A DNA stretch of 64,000 nucleotides from assembly GCF_015694525.1 (NCBI RefSeq), contig NZ_JADQDM010000005.1, positions 267,309 through 331,308 on the forward strand, in the 5' to 3' direction. The position numbers were made by a program, and so were the translations under genes. Each line of letters starts with the position of its first letter. The first letter of the stretch is position 1. The notes beneath the pieces were generated by a model. It made no database searches, was not told the DNA's origin, and saw only the letters and a program-made list of their open reading frames with translations. Source of the stretch: Hymenobacter ruricola (lineage in GTDB: Bacteria; Bacteroidota; Bacteroidia; Cytophagales; Hymenobacteraceae). Positions 16,388-24,666 of the stretch are shown piece by piece.

Positions 16388-17227
16388 ATGCGCACTTACC
16401 CAAACTTCCTGAGCAGCAGCGGCGGACTGCTGGCTCTTCTGCTCAGCAGCTGCCAGCCGTCGGCACCAAAAGCCACCCAGGCCCCGGAAGTCACCGAAAC
16501 CGGCCAGTGGGTGGGCACCGGCGAGCAGCGCCTGCGTGCCGAAATCTACCGCAGCGCCACCCTCAGCCCCCACCCCACCCTGCTGCTGGTGCTGCACGGC
16601 GATGCCCCCTTCAACAAGCCCGACTACCAGTACACCCTGGCCCGCGAGGTGGCCCGGGCCAACCCCGACGTGGTAGCCGTGGGCCTGTTGCGCCCCGGCT
16701 ATACCGACCCTGCCGGCCACCAGTCGGACGGCGAGCGCGGCGAAGCCACCGGCGACAACTACACCCCGGCCGTTATCGACGCCGTGGCGGGCGCGCTCAC
16801 CACGCTCCGGGCCCGCTACCACGCGGGGCGGGTGGTGGTGGCCGGGCACTCGGGCGGGGCCGCCATCGCCGCCGACCTGCTGGGCCGCCACCCCGGCCTG
16901 GCCGATGCGGCCCTGCTGGCCTCCTGCCCCTGCAACGTGGCCACCTGGCGCGCCCACATGAAGCGCCGCGTGGGCGGGGCCATTTGGGACCAGCCCGTAG
17001 CCAGCGTGTCGCCGGAACAGGTGGTGGCCCGCGTGCCGGCCCGCACGCGGGTGACGCTGCTGGTGGGCGCCGCCGACTCCACGGCTCCGCGGGCCCTGAC
17101 GCAGGAGTATTACCAGCAGCTGCGGCAGCGAGGCATCCCGGCCACGGTGGTTGAGCTGCCCGGCCTGGGCCACGAGATTTTTCTGGGCCAGGCCGTGCGC
17201 CAGGAAATCGGACGGCTTTTGCACTGA
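16388..17227 (+). CDS. Alpha/beta-hydrolase lipoprotein
   Basis: Predicted lipoprotein hydrolase of 279 residues. The signal peptide ends in a lipobox (ALLLSSC), so it is likely anchored to a membrane. The fold is shown by LLLVLHGDAPFNKPDY (oxyanion region), the nucleophile elbow VAGHSGGAA with S155, VTLLVGAADSTAP as the acid strand, and GLGHEIF with the catalytic histidine. Substrate is unknown; the HGDAPFN loop resembles dienelactone-hydrolase or peptidase S9-like folds. It lies 176 bp after the TIR gene with no clear operon signal and is followed by a hairpin element. Confidence 0.8.
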   Translation: MRTYPNFLSSSGGLLALLLSSCQPSAPKATQAPEVTETGQWVGTGEQRLRAEIYRSATLSPHPTLLLVLHGDAPFNKPDYQYTLAREVARANPDVVAVGLLRPGYTDPAGHQSDGERGEATGDNYTPAVIDAVAGALTTLRARYHAGRVVVAGHSGGAAIAADLLGRHPGLADAALLASCPCNVATWRAHMKRRVGGAIWDQPVASVSPEQVVARVPARTRVTLLVGAADSTAPRALTQEYYQQLRQRGIPATVVELPGLGHEIFLGQAVRQEIGRLLH

Positions 17228-17234
17228 AACCAAT

Positions 17235-17334
17235 GCAGCCCGTCATGCAGAGCGGCGCGAAGCATCTTTACCGCGATAGTAACTAATTACTACTGCGGTA
17301 AAAATGCTTCGCGCCCCTCTGCATGACGGGCTGC
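17235..17334. repeat. Hairpin element, GTCATGC family
   Basis: Near-perfect 40 bp inverted arms (GCAGCCCGTCATGCAGAGCG... at 17235 and its complement ending at 17334) surround a ~20 bp loop. It lies between the convergent hydrolase and pectate lyase genes. The outer few bases differ from other copies yet still pair with each other, which indicates compensatory change. Confidence 0.88.
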
Positions 17335-17350
17335 TATAAGTGCTTATCCT

Positions 17351-19642
17351 CTATTGCTTGAGTAGGCGGCCCGTCCGCACGTAGCCTTCTTCGTCCCGAA
17401 TCAGGATGAGGTACATGCCCGGTTTCACGTCTTTCAGGTCAACGGTTTGGTTAGTGAAGCCGGTTTTCAGCAGGCTGCCCGTGACGGTGTAGAGCGAAAA
17501 CGCCCGCTTGCTCTTCCAGCCCACCACCATTTCGTCGGCGGCCGGGTTGGGCGACACCTGCAACGACAGCTCGGCCTGCGGCTTCAGCGTGGCCAGGGCG
17601 CCGGTGTAGACCGTGCTCATGTAGTACAGGTTGGCGGTGGTGCCTTTGGCAATTTGGTGGGCGCCGGCTGGGAGGCTCATCGTGAACAAGCCACCGCTAA
17701 CGGTTTGGTTGACGTTGTCAATTTTCACCGTGCCGCTGAAACCGGTGTTGAACACCAGCGTGAGGGTGGCAGTGGCGGTGGTGGTGAAGGAAATCAGCGT
17801 CGCCGACTCCAGTTTCAGGCACTGCGTCAGGTTCAGGCTGTTGTACGTCACCGAACCCTGCGAAGTGGACAGGTTGCCGCTGATGGTGTAGAACGTGCTG
17901 CTGGTGCCCGACAAGGTGAAGTTGTGCACCATGCCGGCCGTGCTCGTGCCACCGCCCGTGCCGCCGCCACCGGTGCCGCCGCCGCCCGTGCCGCCCCCGC
18001 CGCCGGGAGTTGGCGCATCGCCCTGCACCGAAACCAGGCCGGTGCGGTAGTTTACCAGCGCATTCTGCAAGGGCACGTTGACGGCCGAAGAGGCGTCATC
18101 GACCGAGTTATTGAAGGTCCACTGGAAATCGCCGCCTTTCACGCGCCCCGAATACAGCATTACGGTGGCCTGGGCCGCGGCGGGGGCCTCCGGCGTGTAG
18201 GTGTACATCACGGCCGGGTTGGTGTCGAAGTTGTTGTAGGTGTTGTTGCCGTAAGCCGAATGAACGGTGTTGGGCACGGTTTGCGTCCGGGAAGTCACCA
18301 CGTACGCATCGAAGTCAACCGTGGAGTTGGGGAAGCCGGTGGCGCCGTAGGGCACGAAGCGCTGCTGGCCGGCCATGTAGTTGTCGAACGCCTTGATGGT
18401 GCCGCCGTCCTCGTTCGAGAAGATGGGCATGGTGTTGTAGTCGTTGCGCTGCGTGGTGGGGTTGTACACGTCCGTGCCCTGCATCGAGGTCAGCATCGGG
18501 TACTTGCAGTTGCGGAAGTAGTTGCTTTCCATGAACACCGAGGAGCCTTCCGTGGAGCCGGCCCCGTACTTGGCGTTGCCGTCGTAGTAGTTGTTGTACA
18601 CGTGCGCCGAGTAGAACCGCACCCGGGGGTGGCGCGAATCGGAGTGGTCGTACCAGTTGTGGTGGTAGGTGATGTACAAGCCCTGCGTCGTATTCTCGCT
18701 CAGGCCCAGCAGGTTGCACTTGCCAGAATCCCAGAAGTGGTTGTAGGAGAACGTGACGTAGGTTGACTTTTTGCAGTCCAGCGCGCCGTCGCCCTTCACC
18801 TGGTCGGCGGCACTGCCGGCGTGGCCGTAGAAGAAATCGCAGTTGTGCACCCAGATGTAGTCGTTGTCCTGCTGCAGGCCCACGTTGTCGCCCTCGTCGC
18901 TGTCGCAGTTCATCGTGCCGATGTTGCGGATTTCCACGTTGGAAGCGCCTTTTATGCGAATGCCCCAGCCGTCGGCCACGGCATCGTTGCCCACGCCTTC
19001 CATGGTGATGTAGCTGGAAGCAAAATTGTTGTTCTCCACCACAAGGTCGCCGTTCAGCATGTAGCTCAGGTCGGTGATTTGCCCGATGAACCGAACAATC
19101 AGCGGGCGGGCATCGCGGCCCTTTTTGAAGCCGTCCAGGATGGTTTGCAGGCCCACGCAGGGGTTGGTGGTGGCCCCGGTCACGTTGAGCGAAACGGTGT
19201 TTTTGCTGTTTTGGGTGATATAGAGAATCACGGCATTGCTCTTTACGGTGCCGTTGGCGTTGTAGGCGCCCGGCACCCGGCCGTTGCTGAAGGCAAACCC
19301 GGTGCGGTCCTGGGCCTGCACCGTCAGCGAGCCGGTCACCGTGGCGGCGCCTTCTACCCCGCCGCTGACGGGCGCCACTTTAAGGGTGTAAGAACCGGGC
19401 GCCAGGCCCAGGGCATCAGCCCGGTAAAAGGAGCCGTAGTTGCGAATGAGCTGGTCGTCGAGCTTCTGGTTGACCACGCCGGCGCCGGTGTAGTACACGT
19501 TGTAGCTCTGCGCCGTGGCCAGCGGCTGCCACCGCACGTAGGCCGACTCCTGCCAGCCGGCCGATTCCACTATGGTGAGCGCCTGGGCCCGCATGGCCAG
19601 CGGCAATAGCAACAGCAAGAGTAAAGAAAGCAAGTGCTTCAT
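17351..19642 (-). CDS. Secreted pectate lyase (PL1-like) with T9SS C-terminal domain
   Basis: Exported protein of 763 residues. The signal peptide is MKHLLSLLLLLLLPLAMRA. A fibronectin-like region follows (YVRWQPLATAQSYNVYYTG), then a right-handed parallel beta-helix of PL1 type with DNDYIWVHNCDFF, KKSTYVTFSYNHFWDSGK, YHHNWYDHSDSRHPRVRF and AHVYNNYYDG; the R-H-P-R-V-R segment contains the catalytic arginine of pectate lyases. A Gly/Thr linker (about 17955-18004) leads to a beta-sandwich that may bind carbohydrate. The end is a T9SS sorting domain (VSPNPAADEMVVGW ... GMYLILI). It should cleave pectin at or outside the cell surface. The start is set by the signal peptide. Confidence 0.88.
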   Translation of the reverse strand: MKHLLSLLLLLLLPLAMRAQALTIVESAGWQESAYVRWQPLATAQSYNVYYTGAGVVNQKLDDQLIRNYGSFYRADALGLAPGSYTLKVAPVSGGVEGAATVTGSLTVQAQDRTGFAFSNGRVPGAYNANGTVKSNAVILYITQNSKNTVSLNVTGATTNPCVGLQTILDGFKKGRDARPLIVRFIGQITDLSYMLNGDLVVENNNFASSYITMEGVGNDAVADGWGIRIKGASNVEIRNIGTMNCDSDEGDNVGLQQDNDYIWVHNCDFFYGHAGSAADQVKGDGALDCKKSTYVTFSYNHFWDSGKCNLLGLSENTTQGLYITYHHNWYDHSDSRHPRVRFYSAHVYNNYYDGNAKYGAGSTEGSSVFMESNYFRNCKYPMLTSMQGTDVYNPTTQRNDYNTMPIFSNEDGGTIKAFDNYMAGQQRFVPYGATGFPNSTVDFDAYVVTSRTQTVPNTVHSAYGNNTYNNFDTNPAVMYTYTPEAPAAAQATVMLYSGRVKGGDFQWTFNNSVDDASSAVNVPLQNALVNYRTGLVSVQGDAPTPGGGGGTGGGGTGGGGTGGGTSTAGMVHNFTLSGTSSTFYTISGNLSTSQGSVTYNSLNLTQCLKLESATLISFTTTATATLTLVFNTGFSGTVKIDNVNQTVSGGLFTMSLPAGAHQIAKGTTANLYYMSTVYTGALATLKPQAELSLQVSPNPAADEMVVGWKSKRAFSLYTVTGSLLKTGFTNQTVDLKDVKPGMYLILIRDEEGYVRTGRLLKQ

Positions 19643-19696
19643 AGAGGAAGTATTGGGGGTGGGTGCGGCCGAAGCCAGTGAGGGAATAGAGTTACA

Positions 19697-19704
19697 CAAA
19701 CCTA
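19697..19704 (-). promoter_or_regulatory. -7 box of the pectate lyase gene
   Basis: On the minus strand it reads TAGGTTTG, a full TAnnTTTG match, 55 bp before the ATG at 19642. The 322 bp gap 19643-19964 otherwise holds only the terminator at 19911. Confidence 0.5.
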
Positions 19705-19910
19705 CCGGCTAAGCGTCAGCAAATGAGCATTTATAAATAGCAGGGCCCCGATAAAGTTATGCAAACGATGCCGGCATCGTTGCCGGACGCAAGGCGCAGG
19801 TCTCCAACCGCCGGACTCAGCCCAACGAAAACGACACTTAAGCCCGCTGCATGCAAGCAGCCCTGCTACGCCCGGCACGACGTTCTCAGCAGTCGCCCGC
19901 GCCACCCCAT

Positions 19911-19940
19911 AAAAAAGCCCCGGCCAACCGGCCGGGGCTT
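19911..19940 (-). terminator. Rho-independent terminator of the beta-helix gene
   Basis: GCCCCGGCC and GGCCGGGGC form a 9 bp GC stem with a 4 nt loop, followed on the minus strand by six T, 24 bp past the stop codon at 19965. Confidence 0.85.
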
Positions 19941-19964
19941 CTCATGCCATTGCAGGCGCGCCGC

Positions 19965-22900
19965 TTATTGCAGCACCACCTTGCGGGTCAGCACTTCGGC
20001 GCCCGCCCGCACGCGCAGCGTGTAGAGGCCGGCGGCCAGGCCGCGGGTGGCAAGCTGCTGCTCGCCGGTGCCGGCCAGGGCCTGGTGTTTCACCACCTGG
20101 CCCAGGGCGTTGAGCAATTCTACGGTGCCGGTGCCGGCCGTGCCCGTGGCCAGGCGCAGCGTGAGGGCACCCGTGGCGCTGGGGTTGGGATACACCGACA
20201 GGGCGGTGCTGGCGCTGCTGCGCGTGCCCAACACCACCGCCAGCCGGATGGTGAAGGGCCCCGGCGTGTCGGAAGCCCCGAAGCCGCTCACGGCCACGTA
20301 GTAGGTCTGGCCCGGCGTCAGGTTCTGGCCGGTCAAGACGATGTCGCCCACGCTGGTGTTGGCCGCGCCGCTGCCCTGGCACACCACCTGCGTAAACGGC
20401 CCCGCCGAGCAGTTGGGGCTGCTGAACACACGCACCGTGCCGGCGGGGGTACCGGTCAGCGACAGGTACGTACTGGGCGAGGCCGTGAAGGTGAACCACA
20501 CGTCGCGGGGCAGGTTGCCGCCGCCGCAGGCCGCGGGCGTGTTGATGCCGTTCTGCACGCTGGTGCTGGCGCCGAGGTTCGAGGAGGTGATGGCCGGCGC
20601 CCCGAAGGACAGCGGCACGGCGGCGCAGGGCTCGTCGTTGGGCGGCGTGGGCTGGTCGAAGGTGATGGTCTGGCTGTTGTTGGAGGCGTTGCCGTCGGGG
20701 TTGCCGTTGGGCAGGCTGGCCGTCACGGTCAGGGTATTGGTGCCGGGCTGGGGCACGTTCACGCCGGGCGAAAAGGTGAGCGGCTGGCTGGCGCCCGGGG
20801 ACAAGGCGAGTCCCGTGAAGGTTTGGGCCACCGGCGTGCCGTTGTTCAGCACGTAGGTCAGCGTGACGGACGTGAGCGGGCCCACGCCGTTGTTGCGAAT
20901 GGTCACGCGCAGCACGTTCACGCCGGGCGTGGCCGTGGTGTTGGGCGAGTCGATGCTGAGCAGCGCCACGTCGTCGGTCACGGGCGCAAACTCGTAGGCG
21001 CCCAGGTCGGGCGGGGTCGAGCGCAGCACGCCGGCAATGTCGCGCGGCACGCGGGCCAGCACCACGCCAGCGCCGTTGAGCGGGGCCGTGGTGGGCTGGA
21101 AGTTGGCCTGGGCGGCGTTGGCGAAGCGGGGGTCGGCCTGCACGCTGTTTTGGTCGTAGGCCCCGCTGTTGGCGGTGCGCCAGCTGGCCAGGTCGGTGTA
21201 GTTGATGGTGGTGTAGCGCCCCGTGAAGTAAAGCGGGCCCGTGCCAATGAACAAGTCGTTGTTGTTGGAGGCGATGGCCGAGGTGGCGGTCACGAAGTAC
21301 AGGGCGTACTTGCTGCCCGTGCCGCCGGTGCGCGTCACGCTCACCAGGTTGTTGCGAAACTCAATGCCCGTGGCCAGGGTGGTTTGGTAGAAGCCGTAGG
21401 TGGTTTGGGTGGCGCCGCCCGAGGCATTGTCCAGCGAAATCGTGTTGTGGTAGTAGCGGGCAAAGTCCGAACCGCCGTTGTAGATGCCGTACTGGGTGCC
21501 CGCGCCGGTGAAGTTGTAGAGCAGGTTGTTCACCGCATCGTTCTCGGTACCTACCGCGCCGTCTGAGGTCGTGAAGTAGATGCCGTAGGCTATGCCCGTG
21601 TCGCTGGGGCTGCCCGTGAACGGGTCGTGGATGCGGTTGCGCTCAATGGCCGAACCCACGGAGCCCACCAGGTACACGCCGTAGAAGGTGCTCACGTCGG
21701 CGCGGGTGCTGCGGTGCACGTTGTTGCCCAGCACCTGCGCGCCGGTCTGGTTCTCCACGTCGATGCCGTAGAAGTAGAAGTCGCGCACTTCGTTGCCGGT
21801 CACGCGCAGGCCGGTGGCGCGGTTGGTAATGCTGGTCCCCGTGACAATGACGCCGTAATAGCCGCCGCTGAGCACGTTGTTCTCGATGCGCAGGTTGCGC
21901 GCGTCGCCGGCCGAGGTAGCCGACGTCACGCCGCCGCTGGCCGCAATGGCGGCGTCGGCCGTGCTCGACGTGGCCGCCGCGGGGCCCATCACCACGCAGT
22001 TGGCCACGCGGTTGTTGTTGGCCGCGCCCACCAGCAGCACGCCCACCCCGTAGGTAGCGCCCGCCGAGGCATCGATGGTCAGATTCTGAAGGGTGAGGTA
22101 GTCGGTGCCGTTCAGCAGCACGGCGGCTGGCTGGGTGGAGGTGCCGGTGTAGCTCAGGGTTTGCTTGGCGGTGCCGCCGTCCACCACAATGGTGTCGGTG
22201 GCGCTCACACCGGCCACCTGGCCCAGCGCAAATTGCTCGGTGTAAGGCCCGTTCAGCACATTAAAACGCACACTGCCCGAAATGCCGCTCGTGTTCAGCG
22301 CGCTCGCCGCCTCCGCGAAGCTGGCGAAGTTGGCGTTGCCCGTGGGCTGGTTTTTGTTGATGGTGTACGTGCCGGCCAGGGCCGTGAACAGGGTCACGGT
22401 TTGGGTGTTGTTGCCGGGGTTGGCGTCGGCGGTGCCGTTGGGCAGGCTGGCCGTCACGGTCAGCACGTTGGCCCCCGCCACGATGGTGGCCTGGGTGCTG
22501 AACGACACGGCGCGGGTGGCGCCGGTGGCCAGCGCCGGGGTCAGCGTCAGGGTCTGGGTTACCGGCGTGCCGCCGTTGAGGGTGTAGGCCAGGGTCACGG
22601 AGGTCAGCGGCGCCAGGCCGCTGTTGCGAATGGTGACCGTGACGGTGCGGGCACCAGGCACGGCCGGCGCGGTGGGCGCGTCAATGCTTTCCAGCGCCAC
22701 GTCGTTGCTGGCCGGCGTAAACTCGTAGGCGCCCAAATCGGGGGCGGTAGTGCTGCGCACGGCGTTGGTGAAGTCCCGCGGCACGCGGGCCAGCGGCTGG
22801 GCCGCGCCGTTCAGGGCGTTGGCCGTGGGCTGCAGGTTGCTGGCCGGGTTCACAAACTGGGGCTCCGCCTGCAGGCTGTTCTGGTCGTAGGCCCCGCCGT

Positions 22901-24221
22901 TGGCGGTGCGCCAGTTGGCCAGCGTGGCGTAGTCGGCCGTGCCGTAGGCGCCGGTGTAGTAGGTGGCCCCGGTGCGCACGTACAGGTCGTTGTAGTTCGA
23001 GGCAATGGTCGACGTCGTGGTGTTGAAACCCAGGGCTTTCTTCTCGCCCGTGCCGCCGGTGCGTGTCACGCTCACGATGTTGTTGCGGAAGTCGATGCCC
23101 GTGGCCGCCGTGGTCTGGTAGAAGCCGTAGGTGGTTTGGGTGGCGCCGCCCGAGGCATTGTCCAGCGAAATCGTGTTGTGGTAGTAGCGGGCGTAGTCCG
23201 AGCCCACGTTGTAGAAGCCGTACTCCGTGCCCGAGCCGTTGAAGTTGTAGAGCACGTTGTTCACCACGTCGTTCTCGGCGCCGGCCGTGCCGTCGGTCGA
23301 GAAGTACATCCCGTACTCCGTCGAGGTGCTGGCCGGGTTGCCCGTAAAGGTGTCGTGGATGCGGTTGCGCTCAATGGCCGCGCCCACCGCGCCAATCAGG
23401 TACACCCCGTAAAAGGTGCTCACGTTGGTCCGGGTGCTGCGGTGGATGTCGTTGCCGGTGGCCTGAATGCCGCTGGTATTCTCCAAATCCAGCCCGTAGA
23501 GGTAGAAATCCCGGATTTCATTGCCCGTCACGCGGATGCCCGTGGTGCGGGCCGTGGTGCTGGTGCCCGTCAGAATCACGCAGTAGTAGCCGCCGCTGAG
23601 CACATTGTTCTCGATGCGCAGGTTGTTGGCGTCGCCGGCCGAGGTGCCCGACGCCACGCCGCCGCTGGCCGCAATGGCCGCGTTGGCGGTGGTGGAAGTA
23701 GCGCCCGTGGTGCCCATCACCACACAGTTGGCCACGCGGTTGTTGTTGGCCTGGCCCACCAGCAGCACGCCCACCCCGTAGGTGGCGCCCGCCGACACGT
23801 CAATGGTCATGTTCTGAATGGTCACGTAATCCGTGCCGTTCAGCAACACGGCGGCTGGCTGCGCAGCCACGCCGGTGTAGCTCAGGGTTTGCTTGCTGGC
23901 GCCGCCGTCCACCACAATGGTGTCGGTGGCGCTCACGCCCGCCACCTGGCCCAGCGAAAACTGCTCGGTGTAGGGCCCGTTCAGCACATTAAAGCGCACC
24001 GGGGCCGAAATGCCCGCCGCATTCAGCGCCGCCGCCGCCGCCGTGAAGCTGGCGAAGTTGGTGCCCGCCGTGGGCAGGTTTTTGTTGATGGTGTAGGTGC
24101 CGGCCAGCTGCGCAAAAGCCGTGGTGCCCATCAGGAGCAGGCCCGCCGCCAGCCCGCTGACGCGGGAAAGCGGTCGGCTCGCCGTTTGCGTAAAAGTTTT
24201 TAGCCAAGTAGCTGTTCTCAT
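19965..24221 (-). CDS. Giant secreted beta-helix/CARDB protein with T9SS C-terminal domain
   Basis: Exported protein of 1418 residues. After the signal region (SGLAAGLLLMGTTAFA) it contains two tandem ~575-residue units. Each begins AGTYTINKN and carries NVLNGPYTEQF, GQVAGVSATDTIVVDGG, a parallel beta-helix region (YYHNTISLDNASGGATQTTY) and a CARDB-like Ig domain (VTLAYTLNGGTPVTQTLT / LTYVLNNGTPVAQTF). A third region (DEPCAAVPLSFGAPAITSSN) resembles a bacterial pre-peptidase domain, and a T9SS sorting domain (LSVYPNPSATGALTLR) closes the protein. The design suggests an adhesin or polysaccharide-binding protein; no catalytic residues can be assigned. The start at 24221 precedes the signal peptide; codons further upstream lie in AT-rich leader. 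Confidence 0.82.
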   Translation of the reverse strand: MRTATWLKTFTQTASRPLSRVSGLAAGLLLMGTTAFAQLAGTYTINKNLPTAGTNFASFTAAAAALNAAGISAPVRFNVLNGPYTEQFSLGQVAGVSATDTIVVDGGASKQTLSYTGVAAQPAAVLLNGTDYVTIQNMTIDVSAGATYGVGVLLVGQANNNRVANCVVMGTTGATSTTANAAIAASGGVASGTSAGDANNLRIENNVLSGGYYCVILTGTSTTARTTGIRVTGNEIRDFYLYGLDLENTSGIQATGNDIHRSTRTNVSTFYGVYLIGAVGAAIERNRIHDTFTGNPASTSTEYGMYFSTDGTAGAENDVVNNVLYNFNGSGTEYGFYNVGSDYARYYHNTISLDNASGGATQTTYGFYQTTAATGIDFRNNIVSVTRTGGTGEKKALGFNTTTSTIASNYNDLYVRTGATYYTGAYGTADYATLANWRTANGGAYDQNSLQAEPQFVNPASNLQPTANALNGAAQPLARVPRDFTNAVRSTTAPDLGAYEFTPASNDVALESIDAPTAPAVPGARTVTVTIRNSGLAPLTSVTLAYTLNGGTPVTQTLTLTPALATGATRAVSFSTQATIVAGANVLTVTASLPNGTADANPGNNTQTVTLFTALAGTYTINKNQPTGNANFASFAEAASALNTSGISGSVRFNVLNGPYTEQFALGQVAGVSATDTIVVDGGTAKQTLSYTGTSTQPAAVLLNGTDYLTLQNLTIDASAGATYGVGVLLVGAANNNRVANCVVMGPAAATSSTADAAIAASGGVTSATSAGDARNLRIENNVLSGGYYGVIVTGTSITNRATGLRVTGNEVRDFYFYGIDVENQTGAQVLGNNVHRSTRADVSTFYGVYLVGSVGSAIERNRIHDPFTGSPSDTGIAYGIYFTTSDGAVGTENDAVNNLLYNFTGAGTQYGIYNGGSDFARYYHNTISLDNASGGATQTTYGFYQTTLATGIEFRNNLVSVTRTGGTGSKYALYFVTATSAIASNNNDLFIGTGPLYFTGRYTTINYTDLASWRTANSGAYDQNSVQADPRFANAAQANFQPTTAPLNGAGVVLARVPRDIAGVLRSTPPDLGAYEFAPVTDDVALLSIDSPNTTATPGVNVLRVTIRNNGVGPLTSVTLTYVLNNGTPVAQTFTGLALSPGASQPLTFSPGVNVPQPGTNTLTVTASLPNGNPDGNASNNSQTITFDQPTPPNDEPCAAVPLSFGAPAITSSNLGASTSVQNGINTPAACGGGNLPRDVWFTFTASPSTYLSLTGTPAGTVRVFSSPNCSAGPFTQVVCQGSGAANTSVGDIVLTGQNLTPGQTYYVAVSGFGASDTPGPFTIRLAVVLGTRSSASTALSVYPNPSATGALTLRLATGTAGTGTVELLNALGQVVKHQALAGTGEQQLATRGLAAGLYTLRVRAGAEVLTRKVVLQ
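20655..24105 (-). repeat. Large intragenic tandem duplication (two ~1.7 kb units)
   Basis: Unit 1 spans roughly 24105-22380 and unit 2 roughly 22380-20655. They encode the same domain order, with long nearly identical DNA tracts (for example around 21395-21460 and 23115-23190, coding SLDNASGGATQTTYGF). Confidence 0.75.
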
Positions 24222-24577
24222 AAAAGAAAAATGGGTGATGAAAAATGAGCGGCAGATAGAAAGAAGGACCTTTATAAATATTACAAAACCAATCACCATA
24301 GTTACATCATTTTTAGCAAAATGACAATAATGACGCCTTTTAATCTAATTTTAATAATCGCCCTGCTTGGTTTTTGAGCTAGCATATTCTTAAAATTTTC
24401 TTCATTTTGAGAAAATCCGCCTGTTCATCTCTGAATTTTTTATTAATCCCTCAAGACGAACACAATTATGGCTTAGATGAATTTTCTTACTGATTTCTTC
24501 ATCTTCCGCCTCCCGCAACTCGTCCAGTGCTCCTAAATGGTTGCTATCCACAACTCACTACCCGACCCATTTAGCCC
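24222..24577. other. AT-rich intergenic region
   Basis: About 350 bp, much AT-richer than the flanking genes, forms the upstream region of the beta-helix gene. Frequent TTTT/AAAA tracts are present. I see no gene, RNA or clear promoter box. Confidence 0.5.
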
Positions 24578-24618
24578 AAAAAAGAAGGCCCCGACCAGAT
24601 GGTCAGGGCCTTCTTTTT
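24578..24618 (-). terminator. Rho-independent terminator of the metalloprotease gene
   Basis: AAAAAAGAAGGCCCCGACCA pairs with the complementary GGTCAGGGCCTTCTTTTT around a short loop (one mismatch), giving T-rich tails on both strands, 49 bp past the stop codon at 24667. Confidence 0.85.
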
Positions 24619-24666
24619 GCCTGTTGCTAGTAGCGCCGCAGCTGCGGGCCGCCACGCTGGTTTAGG

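Noticed and set aside
15498..17227. A Thoeris- or CBASS-like operon formed by the TIR protein and the hydrolase
   Set aside because: The following gene is an alpha/beta-hydrolase lipoprotein with its own spacing; no ThsA, cyclase or SIR2-type partner is present.
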